Assembly (NCBI RefSeq): GCF_003945345.1 | Contig: NZ_AP019308.1 | Span: 5,632,501-5,696,500, forward strand | Direction of reading: 5' to 3' | Length of the DNA stretch: 64,000 nt | From: Paenibacillus baekrokdamisoli | GTDB lineage: Bacteria; Bacillota; Bacilli; Paenibacillales; Paenibacillaceae | In this document: in pieces, positions 43,200 through 51,614 of the stretch | Numbering within the stretch: position 1 is the stretch's first letter | Layout: each line of letters begins with the position of its first letter | Translations under genes and position numbers: made by a program | Notes under the pieces: model-generated | What the model was told of the DNA's origin: nothing | What the model saw: only the letters and a program-made list of their open reading frames with translations | Database searches by the model: none

Positions 43200-44090
43200 G
43201 TGAGATACCGGTCATTCGAGAAACATTACCATCTGATGCTGCTGCCGGGTATCATTCTGCTGTGCATATTTAGCGTGATACCCATGTTCGGGCTGATTAT
43301 GGCATTTCAGGATTTCAAGCTCGGTTTCGGTATCTGGAGATCTCCCTGGATCGGACTTGAAAATTTTCAATATATGCTCCAGATGTCGGACAGCCGGCTT
43401 ATATTTTACAATACGTTATTTCTTGCAAGCTGCAAAATCGTCATGAATTTGGTCGTACCCCTCGTGTTCGCGGTGCTCTTGAACGAACTGCGGCTGCGGA
43501 TGTTCAAACGCTGGGTGCAAACGATCGTATACATCCCGCACTTTCTGTCCTGGGTTATTATTTCGGGGATTATCGTGGAGATGCTGTCGCTAGACGGAAT
43601 TGTAAATGGGGTCATTCGGATGTTCGGGGGAAAGGGAATTCTCTTTCTGGCGAGCAATAACTGGTTTCCCGCCATTCTTGTGAGCAGCGATGTATGGAAG
43701 GAATTCGGCTTTGGAGCCATTATTTATTTGGCTGCGCTTACAGGCATTAGTCCTTCGTTATATGAATCGGCAGCTATTGACGGAGCGACTAGAAGACAAC
43801 GCATGCTGTATATTACGCTTCCAGGGCTGCTGCCTACCGTTATTCTGATGGGGACGCTGAGCATTAGCAATATTTTGAATGCGGGGTTTGATCAAATTTT
43901 TAATTTGTATAATCCTATGGTTTATGAATCGGCGGATATTATTGATACTTACGTGTACCGTTCAGGGCTGCTGCAGGCGCAATTTGGTCTTGCGACCGCG
44001 GTTGGGCTGATGAAATCGGTCATTTCGTTCATCCTGATTATGTTCTCTTATGGATTGGCTTACCGATTTGCCAATTATCGAATTTTCTAA
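43200..44090 (+). CDS. ABC sugar permease, LplB type
   Basis: Permease of about 296 residues with six hydrophobic segments, the LplB motif SVIPMFGLIMAFQDFKLGFG and EAA loop YESAAIDGATRRQRMLYITL. GTG 43200 follows GGGGTGG at 5 nt; GTG 43191 is an alternative. First permease of the importer. Confidence 0.92.
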   Translation: MRYRSFEKHYHLMLLPGIILLCIFSVIPMFGLIMAFQDFKLGFGIWRSPWIGLENFQYMLQMSDSRLIFYNTLFLASCKIVMNLVVPLVFAVLLNELRLRMFKRWVQTIVYIPHFLSWVIISGIIVEMLSLDGIVNGVIRMFGGKGILFLASNNWFPAILVSSDVWKEFGFGAIIYLAALTGISPSLYESAAIDGATRRQRMLYITLPGLLPTVILMGTLSISNILNAGFDQIFNLYNPMVYESADIIDTYVYRSGLLQAQFGLATAVGLMKSVISFILIMFSYGLAYRFANYRIF

Positions 44091-44131
44091 TCCTACAAAT
44101 CTATTACTCAACAGCAAAGCAGGTGAGCAGT

Positions 44132-45016
44132 TTGGTTGAGAGCCGAACGATGACTTCGAAAATGGCGGATGTAACGCTGATTATCATCATGACGCTTATT
44201 GCGTGCATGTCTCTTGGGCCGATCTGGCATACAGTTGCGGTATCTCTTAGCGACAAGGCGTATGCTGCGGCGGGGCGGGTCACGTTTTGGCCGGTTGGAT
44301 TTAATGTTAGCTCCTATTACGTCATCTTGTCAGATTCGTCTTTTATCCAGGCATTTATGGTGTCGGTCAAACGGGTAGTGCTGGGCGGGGCAGTCAATTT
44401 CGGACTTTGCGTGCTGATGGCCTATCCTCTGTCCCGAACGTCTCGGGAATTCCGGTACCGTAATCTATATATGTGGTTTCTTGTTTTCTGCATGTTATTT
44501 AGCGGCGGTATCATTCCACTTTATATTTTGATGAAGACTCTCGGTCTTTTTAATTCCATATGGGCCTTAGTGCTGCCTGGAGCTGTGCCGGTGTTTAATG
44601 TCATCTTACTGATGAATTTTTTCCGTAGTTTACCGAAGGAACTCAGTGAAGCGGGGTATATTGACGGAGCGGGCCCCTGGTATATGGCTGTTAGAATTTT
44701 CATTCCATTATCCACACCTGCTTTGGCAACGATTACGTTATTCAGCATTGTCACGCATTGGAATTCATTCTTTGATGGATTGATTTTCATGAGGACCCCG
44801 GAGCTGTATCCGCTTCAGACTTATATTCAGCAGTTAGTCGTACAAATCAGCGCACAGAACATTGATCATACCAAGATGTCGCTGCTCGCCAAGCTATCGA
44901 ATCAGACATTGAATGCGGCGAAGATCTCCGTCTCCATTGTGCCGATCCTAATCGTATATCCGTTCATGCAAAAGTATTTCGTTCATGGAATCGTACTCGG
45001 TTCCGTTAAAGAATAG
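44132..45016 (+). CDS. ABC sugar permease, LplC/YtcP type
   Basis: Permease of about 294 residues with six hydrophobic segments, EAA-like loop EAGYIDGAGPWYMAVRIFI and the family ending YPFMQKYFVHGIVLGSVKE. TTG 44132 has AGGTGAG just upstream; GTG 44123 in frame is the alternative. Pairs with the LplB-type gene; again no ATPase follows. Confidence 0.91.
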   Translation: MVESRTMTSKMADVTLIIIMTLIACMSLGPIWHTVAVSLSDKAYAAAGRVTFWPVGFNVSSYYVILSDSSFIQAFMVSVKRVVLGGAVNFGLCVLMAYPLSRTSREFRYRNLYMWFLVFCMLFSGGIIPLYILMKTLGLFNSIWALVLPGAVPVFNVILLMNFFRSLPKELSEAGYIDGAGPWYMAVRIFIPLSTPALATITLFSIVTHWNSFFDGLIFMRTPELYPLQTYIQQLVVQISAQNIDHTKMSLLAKLSNQTLNAAKISVSIVPILIVYPFMQKYFVHGIVLGSVKE

Positions 45017-45077
45017 CTACTTCCAATATTAAATTATACATCCCAGAAATGATTACAAAGGATAGGATGAAATCGCG

Positions 45078-46202
45078 ATGAGAATTGGAATTATCGGATA
45101 CGGACTGCGGGTCCGTCACGTATTTGAGGATCTGTCCAAGCTGGATTCGAGCTGCCGTATAACGGCTATCGCCGATCCAAGGTGGGAGGAGCTCCGAACA
45201 CAGCTCGAAGATGGGGCAGATGATATCGCCTGGTACGAGCATGCGGATGAAATGCTGGAACAAGAGAAGCTGGACGGTGTCGTAATTGGCACCCGCTGCA
45301 ACCTGCATACCGAGATGGCGCTAAAGGTGCTCGCGCGTAATTTACCGCTATTTCTTGAGAAGCCCGTAGCTACGAATTATGAAGATTTGTTCCGTCTGAA
45401 ACAAGGATACGAGGCTTCCCGATCACAGGTGGTCGTGTCGTTCCCGCTGCGAAATACGCCTCTCGTCGAGCTGGCCAAACAAATCGTCGATTCAGGACAG
45501 ATTGGTACGGTTGAGCACGTCCAAGCGGTTAACAACGTTCCCTACGGCGGAATCTACTACCACAACTGGTATCGGGACGAGCGCATAACAGGCGGCCTTT
45601 TTCTGCAGAAGGCTACCCATGACTTCAATTATATTAACTATTTGCTTGGCATGAAGCCGGAAGCGGTATGTGCGATGAAATCAAAGCAGGTTTTCAAGGG
45701 TCATCATAAGGCAGGGTTAAAGTGTGTAGATTGCGAAGAAAAGCATACCTGCCCGGAAAGCACAATTGTCAATCAGATCGGTGAGTACTGCTGCTTCGCA
45801 GAAGATACCGGCAACGAAGATTCGGGAAGCGCGCTAATTCGTTATGAGTCAGGCATGCACGTCTCTTACTCGCAGAACTTCTTCGTCCGTCGAGAGGCCG
45901 GGAAGCGCGGGGCACGCCTGATTGGATACAAGGGAACGATGGAGTTCGATTGGTATACAGGTGAGCTAACGGTGCAAATGCATCATGAGCCCCGAGTTGT
46001 TACGCATCGACTTGACGTGAACGCTTACGAGGGGCATGGAGGAGGTGACGCCAAGCTATTACACAACTTTGTTCAAATCATGAAGGGCAAGGAACAATCC
46101 AAAACAACGCTTGAAGATGGTTTACTCAGTGCCCTAACTTGTTTGAAAGCGACTGAATCAGCGGAAACGAGCACATTCCGCACGATCGAATGGGCACGAT
46201 AA
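45078..46202 (+). CDS. Gfo/Idh/MocA-family oxidoreductase
   Basis: NAD(P)-dependent sugar oxidoreductase-like protein of 374 residues. The Rossmann start is RIGIIGYGLRVRHVFEDL, the EKP motif is FLEKPVATNYED, and the C-terminal part has HNWYRDERITGGLFLQKATH. A Cys-rich insertion (C-x2-C-x5-C-P) near residue 215 occurs in a known subgroup. It would act on an imported sugar in the cytoplasm. ATG 45078 lies 61 bp after the permease. Substrate unknown. Confidence 0.9.
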   Translation: MRIGIIGYGLRVRHVFEDLSKLDSSCRITAIADPRWEELRTQLEDGADDIAWYEHADEMLEQEKLDGVVIGTRCNLHTEMALKVLARNLPLFLEKPVATNYEDLFRLKQGYEASRSQVVVSFPLRNTPLVELAKQIVDSGQIGTVEHVQAVNNVPYGGIYYHNWYRDERITGGLFLQKATHDFNYINYLLGMKPEAVCAMKSKQVFKGHHKAGLKCVDCEEKHTCPESTIVNQIGEYCCFAEDTGNEDSGSALIRYESGMHVSYSQNFFVRREAGKRGARLIGYKGTMEFDWYTGELTVQMHHEPRVVTHRLDVNAYEGHGGGDAKLLHNFVQIMKGKEQSKTTLEDGLLSALTCLKATESAETSTFRTIEWAR

Positions 46203-48004
46203 TTCGGACGAACTTGAGTTTTACGAATCTATCATCTGGAGAAGCAAAGGAGGGAGTTACAATCGAAAAAAAGCATACCACCGGTAAGAATGAGGGGAAT
46301 GGCTGCCTTCTGTTTCTCACAAATAGTCGGTTCCAGGAAGGGGCTGCCTCGTTCGAAGCCGGAATCATGCCTGTGCTCCAGCATCTCGGAATACCTTTCC
46401 GGGTGTTGGATATCAGTGATGACGGGGGCGCATATGTGCGGCGTATTAAGAAAGAAGCGCCTCAGTGCGCCGCCGTCATTCTGGCGCATGACGGCGTTGC
46501 GGCAGCTTTGCCTGCGATGGCGTGGAGCTACATTGTTCAGGTTTCCGATTCTGGCATTGGCGTTCTAAACATGGACGGAGCTTTATGGGAAGCGGATCCG
46601 GAAATTTGGCGATTTTTTGGAGCGTCATCGATGAAGGAACAGCCGCTTCAAGAACTGTACATACCGGATAACCTGCACGATATTACATGCATGCAGCTGT
46701 CACCGGTAACACATGAGCTTCCACAAAATGTAAGCGCTTCCTATATCGAGGGATTAGAACCAGGCTTTGAAAGTCTTGCCTATTCGGATAATGGCTCTCC
46801 AGCTATCATAGCCTATGCGCCCGCTGACAGTAGAAGTACAAAGGGACGGAGGGCTGCGCTGTTGTTCTCGCCGCGCATATGGCTGCCGGAAGTGTTCGGT
46901 CACGCGATGGGGCTGGACGATTTACTTTGGCGGTCGATGGTCTGGGTGGCGCGCAAACCGTTCATTATGCTGAGCATGCCACCTTTTGCCGTATGCCGTA
47001 TAGATGATGCTTCTGGGCATGACCGTTTTAACTACATTCGCGTGCTGAATGATTACGGCTGGCTGCCGCATATTGGATTGTTTCTGAACGATATCGACGA
47101 AGACAAAGCCGAGGCTGCCCGGGGGTATTACAACGAAGGTAAGGCCGAGTTCGGGGCGCATGCGTTCAGCGAGCTGGAGTGCTCGGTTCCAGATCAGATC
47201 TATCTGCATCATGATGGGCAGGAGTATGGCACTGATGAGCTTGCGGGGCATTTTGCCCGATTGGACGAATGGTTCGAGTGGGCAGGTATCAACCCATCGC
47301 GCACGGTTAACAGCCACTTCAGTGAAATAGGAATAAACAGCCTGCCTTTTCTGTTGGCCAGAGGTCAATGCTATTCGATGTCGTTTGTCCCTCACGGAAT
47401 CCCGTTTGCAAAATCCGAGCGTTCGTGGGCGCCGTATCCTTATGGTCATCAGGGCTTTCATTACGCTCCGCTCGATACGGAGGGGGAATTCTGGAATGTA
47501 ATGGGGCATCATCTCGGCGGTTATAAGGTAGCGGATCAACTTCTTGGTCCAGGGGAGTTTCTACTTGGCTGTACGACATTTGCGGAGGAAAGTACGCACA
47601 ACGATATCGAGATGGCCGTGCTAAAGGCAGTTAATGCTGTGAAAATGGGTATCGCCAGTGGCTTCTTCGGTACCTTGATGACCCATGAGCAAAGGATTTC
47701 GGTGCTGAAGCCGGAGGAATGGACCGCAATTGTAGAGCGGATTTCCATGCAGCTAGAAGGCTGGGATGTTTTATACCGCTCTTATGATGAAGTGGCGCGT
47801 TACTGCAAGGATAAGGCGCTGACCCGGATCATCAGTTCCAACGTGTACAAAGAAGAGGATGGCTTGATTCAAGTCAGACTTGCCGGACAAGCGGAACAGG
47901 CGCTTTACGTTCATGTTTATACCGATACCGGGAATCGGACATTGATGCATCCTTTTGAAGTAGAACCTTTCAGCGGCTTTGCAAGTCTCACTATTCGAAA
48001 GTAA
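46190..48004 (+). CDS. Divergent polysaccharide deacetylase-like protein
   Basis: Protein of up to 604 residues, not confidently assigned. Residues about 35-160 resemble an alpha/beta class-I amidotransferase-like domain (CLLFLTNSRFQEG; VSDSGIGVLNMDG). The middle has a NodB-like order of metal-site motifs: VCRIDDASG (D272/D273), then FGAHAFSELE and NSHFSEIGIN, each with a His. No signal peptide. Start uncertain: ATG 46190 overlaps the previous gene but has no ribosome site, whereas an ideal AGGAGGG lies 7 nt before an in-frame ATC at 46262. It stands between an oxidoreductase and a GH114 protein; Pel-type systems also combine GH114 and deacetylase domains, so a deacetylase acting on a galactosamine polymer is plausible. 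Confidence 0.6.
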   Translation: MGTIIRTNLSFTNLSSGEAKEGVTIEKKHTTGKNEGNGCLLFLTNSRFQEGAASFEAGIMPVLQHLGIPFRVLDISDDGGAYVRRIKKEAPQCAAVILAHDGVAAALPAMAWSYIVQVSDSGIGVLNMDGALWEADPEIWRFFGASSMKEQPLQELYIPDNLHDITCMQLSPVTHELPQNVSASYIEGLEPGFESLAYSDNGSPAIIAYAPADSRSTKGRRAALLFSPRIWLPEVFGHAMGLDDLLWRSMVWVARKPFIMLSMPPFAVCRIDDASGHDRFNYIRVLNDYGWLPHIGLFLNDIDEDKAEAARGYYNEGKAEFGAHAFSELECSVPDQIYLHHDGQEYGTDELAGHFARLDEWFEWAGINPSRTVNSHFSEIGINSLPFLLARGQCYSMSFVPHGIPFAKSERSWAPYPYGHQGFHYAPLDTEGEFWNVMGHHLGGYKVADQLLGPGEFLLGCTTFAEESTHNDIEMAVLKAVNAVKMGIASGFFGTLMTHEQRISVLKPEEWTAIVERISMQLEGWDVLYRSYDEVARYCKDKALTRIISSNVYKEEDGLIQVRLAGQAEQALYVHVYTDTGNRTLMHPFEVEPFSGFASLTIRK

Positions 48005-48053
48005 TCATGAATGAAGTGAATGTAGAATGCATGACTGAAAAGGAGGCATAAAA

Positions 48054-51032
48054 ATGAGGAAGAAATGGTTGCTTGGACTGTTAGCCATGCTGCTCTTGAG
48101 CGGGTTTATTCCGCCTAATCGTACGGAGGCTTCATGGTATCCTTCGATCCAAGTAGACGGTCGAATGGATGAATGGAACGATATTCCTCCGCTGATCCGC
48201 GGCAAGCATACTACTGTGAGTGCATTACGGGTGACGAATGACGCTTCTTATTTGTATGTATTGGTCGAGGGCATCGGGCTCTCCACCCTAACTTCTTCTT
48301 TTTATCTAAATACGGATGGAAGCGACACTACGGGTTACCAGGAATCGGGATGGGACAAGAACAGCGGAGCGGATTATCTTGTGGAAACAAGTATCGAATT
48401 GGACCCCGTCACTGCCCTAGGACAAGTGCGGAACGCGAAGAAGGACAAAGCCACTCTGCTGAGTTATACGGGCTCGGGGACGGATTGGAGTTGGAATAAA
48501 ATAGCCGAGTATAAGGGGAGCGGCCAGATCGTAAAGTCGGACAGCTTAATCGAAGCGCGAATTCCGCTAAGTGACCTCGGCTTATCATCGGGTCAGTCTA
48601 TTAAAGTCGGGTTCGTTAACTATTACTCCAAATCTGAACGGCTCCCGGCTAAAACCGATGGATTTGCAGCCTATACGTTAAAGTCAGCTAATTCGGAGCG
48701 TCCCTCCGTTCCAATTGGATTAAACGTAACGAATGCGCGAAGCACCGAATTGCAGATTAATTGGTCACCTTCTACAGACAATAACGGCGTAAAGGGTTAT
48801 AAGATCTATCGCGTCAAACCGGGTAAGCTTGAATATGCGGGTTGGTCTACGACCACCTCCTATACCGATGGCTGGCTGCAGCCTTCGACGGCTCATTCCT
48901 ATAAGGTGGAAGCCATCGATACGGACGGTTACGCTTCGGGCCCAAGCGTTACCATTACAGCTTCGACAACGGCTTACCCGAGCGTTCCAGCATCAACTGG
49001 CGACTGGAGTAAAGTAACGGATTTATTATTTAATTATACCGTGGAAGATTCGATCGATGCCGAGGAGTTTGCGAGCTATGATCTGCTGGCGCTCTCCGGC
49101 GCGGTCTCCCCTGAGAAGCTGAAGGCGATTAAAGCGATTAATCCTGATATTTTTATAGTGGGCTATATTTCGGTCGGTCAAGACGCAAGGGAAGGTAATT
49201 CGCCGGACATCTTCTTCAAGGATAGCGAAGGGAATCCGGAGTGTGACTTGAATTGGCCATCCTGTTTCATCGATCCAACGAATCAGAACTGGCAGAAGAA
49301 AGTTCTCGATGAGCTGCTGCCAGGGCTAGTGGCTCGTGGATTTGACGGCTTTTATCTGGATACAGTTGATGTTACAGAATCGGTTCATACGGATAAAGCA
49401 TGGGGCATGGGGCAGCTGGTACAAAAAATTAAGCAGAAGTATCCGGACAAGAAAATATTTTCCGGCGGCGGGGTGCATCTCATGCGCGGCGGGGCCTATG
49501 ATATTCGTTCATCGGTCGATGCCGTGCTGTTCGAGAGCTACACAAATACATGGGTCGGCGATATGATGTGGGACGAGACAGCGGAAGCCCCCATTGGCAA
49601 TTCGGAAGCCTATGGCGTATACACGCCTTATGATCATCCGAGGAAGATGGACTACATGAGCAAACGCGATGTTATCAACAAGGCTAGATTCAAATTTAAC
49701 GCCGATGGCACGCTTGTTCGTGATGGCTCCGGCAAACCGGTAAATCAACCGGATGCGAAGTTTCATGTATTTACGCTGGATTACAACACTCCGTTCCAGC
49801 CTGAGCTTATTCGCTATTCAGCTGAGCGAGCCTGGGCGGACGGGTTTCTCCCGTCATTCAGCATGAAGCTGCTGTATTTCCCTCCGGCGTATGACTGGAG
49901 AGCGTTGAGTGGATATTCACCGTTTAATGCGCTTACGACGTACAGCGCGAACAATTTCGGTAAAACCTACGATTTATTGAAATACATTCCCGTAAAGGTG
50001 GATGGAAACAGCACGGAGTGGAGTGGGACAGCCGCGCAGTCCGTTACCGGAACAGGATCGATTGCGAAGATGAGCGCAGCCATCGACGGAACGAACTTGA
50101 ATTTGCTCGTGGAAGGGACGGGATTGAATACGCCGGGACAACGAATTATTCTGAATACGGATAATAATATGTATTCGGGCTACCAGTTCCCGGAATGGTT
50201 AGGCAATGCCTACACAGGAACGGACTTTATTATTGAGAACGGGATTTTGCTGAAGCATTTGGGTGATCCTTGGACCAGCAGCGGATGGACGTCATGGTTG
50301 TGGAAAGAGGTTACGGAACCTATCAGCTATGCCGTTAATAGTGCAGGAACCGTTATTGAAGCGTCAATTCCATTAGAGCTTCTGACGTCGGTCGGCGGAA
50401 ACAAGCTTTATCCGTTCAGTCAAATTACCGCCGCATATATGAAGTACACCGGGGCCACAGCCACAGAGACATTGCCGAAGGTGCTGCCAAGTACGACAGA
50501 CAGCTTGCTGCACGTCGATTTCCGCGGGGAATTAATCAAAGCGGATGGGTCGGCAGCAGATTGGTCCGGGCATGGCGCTACTTCATCGGCTTCGGGAACG
50601 GGCAGCATTCATAAAATTAGTGCTATCGGAGATGGATACCATCTAAATGTTCTTGTTGAAGGAACGGGATTAACAAGTAATAAAGGACGGCTGTTGTTAA
50701 ACACCGACAACAACCCGGACACCGGATATCAATCCGCATCATGGGGACCGACACAATCGACGGGTGCGGACTTTATGGTGGAGGATGGAAAGTTGTTTGA
50801 ATATGCGGGAAGCGGCAGCGATTGGAGCTGGAAGTCTGTCGTGCGCTATCCGGACATTCCGGTACAGCCTACCGGGTATGCCGCGTCCGCTTCGGCGATC
50901 GAGTATCGTATTCCGCTGGATGCGGTTCATTTATCGCCCATCAGTACATTTAGCGCAGCTTTTCAGACTTACAGCGGGGCATCAGTCGTTGAGACATTCC
51001 CTCATTTTCTGCAAATGACGCTTCCCAAGTAA
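48054..51032 (+). CDS. Secreted multidomain GH114 endo-polygalactosaminidase-like protein
   Basis: Secreted protein of 992 residues. The signal peptide is cleaved near A26. A beta-sandwich module follows (IQVDGRMDEWNDIP, residues about 30-215), then a fibronectin III domain (about 218-305), a GH114 TIM barrel (about 312-640) with IVGYISVGQDAREG and GFDGFYLDTVDV, and two more copies of the same sandwich module (about 650-815, VKVDGNSTEW, and 820-990, IKADGSAADW). GH114 members cleave alpha-1,4-linked galactosamine polymers. The three modules are probably carbohydrate-binding. ATG 48054 follows AAGGAGG. Confidence 0.85.
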   Translation: MRKKWLLGLLAMLLLSGFIPPNRTEASWYPSIQVDGRMDEWNDIPPLIRGKHTTVSALRVTNDASYLYVLVEGIGLSTLTSSFYLNTDGSDTTGYQESGWDKNSGADYLVETSIELDPVTALGQVRNAKKDKATLLSYTGSGTDWSWNKIAEYKGSGQIVKSDSLIEARIPLSDLGLSSGQSIKVGFVNYYSKSERLPAKTDGFAAYTLKSANSERPSVPIGLNVTNARSTELQINWSPSTDNNGVKGYKIYRVKPGKLEYAGWSTTTSYTDGWLQPSTAHSYKVEAIDTDGYASGPSVTITASTTAYPSVPASTGDWSKVTDLLFNYTVEDSIDAEEFASYDLLALSGAVSPEKLKAIKAINPDIFIVGYISVGQDAREGNSPDIFFKDSEGNPECDLNWPSCFIDPTNQNWQKKVLDELLPGLVARGFDGFYLDTVDVTESVHTDKAWGMGQLVQKIKQKYPDKKIFSGGGVHLMRGGAYDIRSSVDAVLFESYTNTWVGDMMWDETAEAPIGNSEAYGVYTPYDHPRKMDYMSKRDVINKARFKFNADGTLVRDGSGKPVNQPDAKFHVFTLDYNTPFQPELIRYSAERAWADGFLPSFSMKLLYFPPAYDWRALSGYSPFNALTTYSANNFGKTYDLLKYIPVKVDGNSTEWSGTAAQSVTGTGSIAKMSAAIDGTNLNLLVEGTGLNTPGQRIILNTDNNMYSGYQFPEWLGNAYTGTDFIIENGILLKHLGDPWTSSGWTSWLWKEVTEPISYAVNSAGTVIEASIPLELLTSVGGNKLYPFSQITAAYMKYTGATATETLPKVLPSTTDSLLHVDFRGELIKADGSAADWSGHGATSSASGTGSIHKISAIGDGYHLNVLVEGTGLTSNKGRLLLNTDNNPDTGYQSASWGPTQSTGADFMVEDGKLFEYAGSGSDWSWKSVVRYPDIPVQPTGYAASASAIEYRIPLDAVHLSPISTFSAAFQTYSGASVVETFPHFLQMTLPK

Positions 51033-51049
51033 TATTCACCGCTGGAAAT

Positions 51050-51160
51050 ATGGTAATACCAATACCAATACCAGTGCCAGTGCCAGTGCCAGTGCCAGTG
51101 CCAGTGCCAGTGCCAGTCCCTGTCACTGTCACTGTCACTGTGTCTAAGAAGATATCATAG
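51050..51160 (+). pseudogene. Val-Pro microsatellite frame ending in a copied desaturase tail
   Basis: From ATG 51050 the frame reads Met-Val-Ile-Pro, then Val-Pro and Val-Thr pairs, then SKKIS and stop. The last codons and everything after are identical to the end of the desaturase gene, whose own tail is LPVPVSKKIS. It looks like the 3' end of a second desaturase-related copy whose Pro-Val codons have expanded. No ribosome site; probably not expressed as a useful protein. Confidence 0.6.
51071..51142 (+). repeat. Hexanucleotide microsatellite (CCAGTG)n
   Basis: Seven perfect CCAGTG units (51071-51112) followed by degenerate units CCAGTC, CCTGTC and three ACTGT(C/G). Each unit is two codons, so copy-number change keeps the frame. 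Confidence 0.9.
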
Positions 51161-51204
51161 CGATGAATGACCGAATGACGTGAGATAACTCGCGTCATTC
51201 GGTT
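51145..51204 (+). repeat. 60-bp exact repeat, copy 2
   Basis: Identical to 38022-38081, covering the desaturase 3' codons and its terminator stem. The distance between copies is 13,123 bp, and the whole GH114 operon lies between them in direct orientation. Confidence 0.9.
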
Positions 51205-51211
51205 ATTTTTT
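51170..51211 (+). terminator. Copied desaturase terminator
   Basis: Same perfect 11-bp stem as at 38047, followed by TTATTTTTTT. It now ends transcripts from the GH114 operon and insulates the GH109-like gene. Confidence 0.82.
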
Positions 51212-51258
51212 TCTGCACATTGGAACAGGGATATATTGGGGTTATGAATTCATCAATA

Positions 51259-51269
51259 GGGGGGGGGGG
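51259..51269 (+). repeat. Homopolymer run of 11 G
   Basis: Eleven consecutive G residues in the intergenic scar; such runs are prone to slippage and to sequencing error. Confidence 0.7.
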
Positions 51270-51404
51270 AGGCTCTTCCTTTTATTGGACCTGAGTGCTT
51301 CCCGCGCTTCTCTTCTAGCCCCTTCTCCTTCACACTGGCAGCCAGTAAATAAATAATAAAAACTAAAAAATAAACATATACGATTGAAATTCGGACATGG
51401 TTAG

Positions 51405-51596
51405 GAATACCAAAGAGGAATTATAATCAAGTCAGTTTTAATTGTGCGCCAAGGGCAGAAGCGGCTAACCGCTATTACGCCGCAAACGTTCAAGATGGCC
51501 ATTACGGTCATCACCATACTGTCCGTCGCTTTTGTATATCCTTTCCTGCAAAGGTATTTCATTAAGGGCTTGTTGATTGGTTCGATTAAGGGATAA
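51405..51596 (+). pseudogene. 3' remnant of an LplC/YtcP-type permease gene
   Basis: About 63 codons remain, ending AITVITILSVAFVYPFLQRY and FIKGLLIGSIKG before the stop. This is the characteristic last membrane segment and tail of LplC/YtcP permeases. An in-frame TAG stands just upstream and no start is present. It directly precedes the GH109-like gene, so that gene once followed a complete importer. Confidence 0.75.
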
Positions 51597-51614
51597 CTGG
51601 GAGGTTCAGTCAAA

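Larger units (their letters stand above)
51033..51614 (+). other. Recombination scar between GH114 and GH109-like genes
   Basis: No intact gene. In order it holds a 36-codon frame built of a hexanucleotide repeat that ends like the desaturase (51050-51160), a copied terminator (51170-51211), an 11-base G run (51259-51269), about 130 bp with nothing recognisable, and the 3' end of a permease gene (51405-51596). Confidence 0.75.

Noticed and set aside
45720..45760. Cys-rich insertion in the Gfo/Idh protein as a novelty
   Set aside because: The C-x2-C...C-P pattern is found in a known subgroup of this family.
50950..51198. Minus-strand frame with Thr-Gly repeats
   Set aside because: It is the reverse reading of the CCAGTG microsatellite and the copied terminator.
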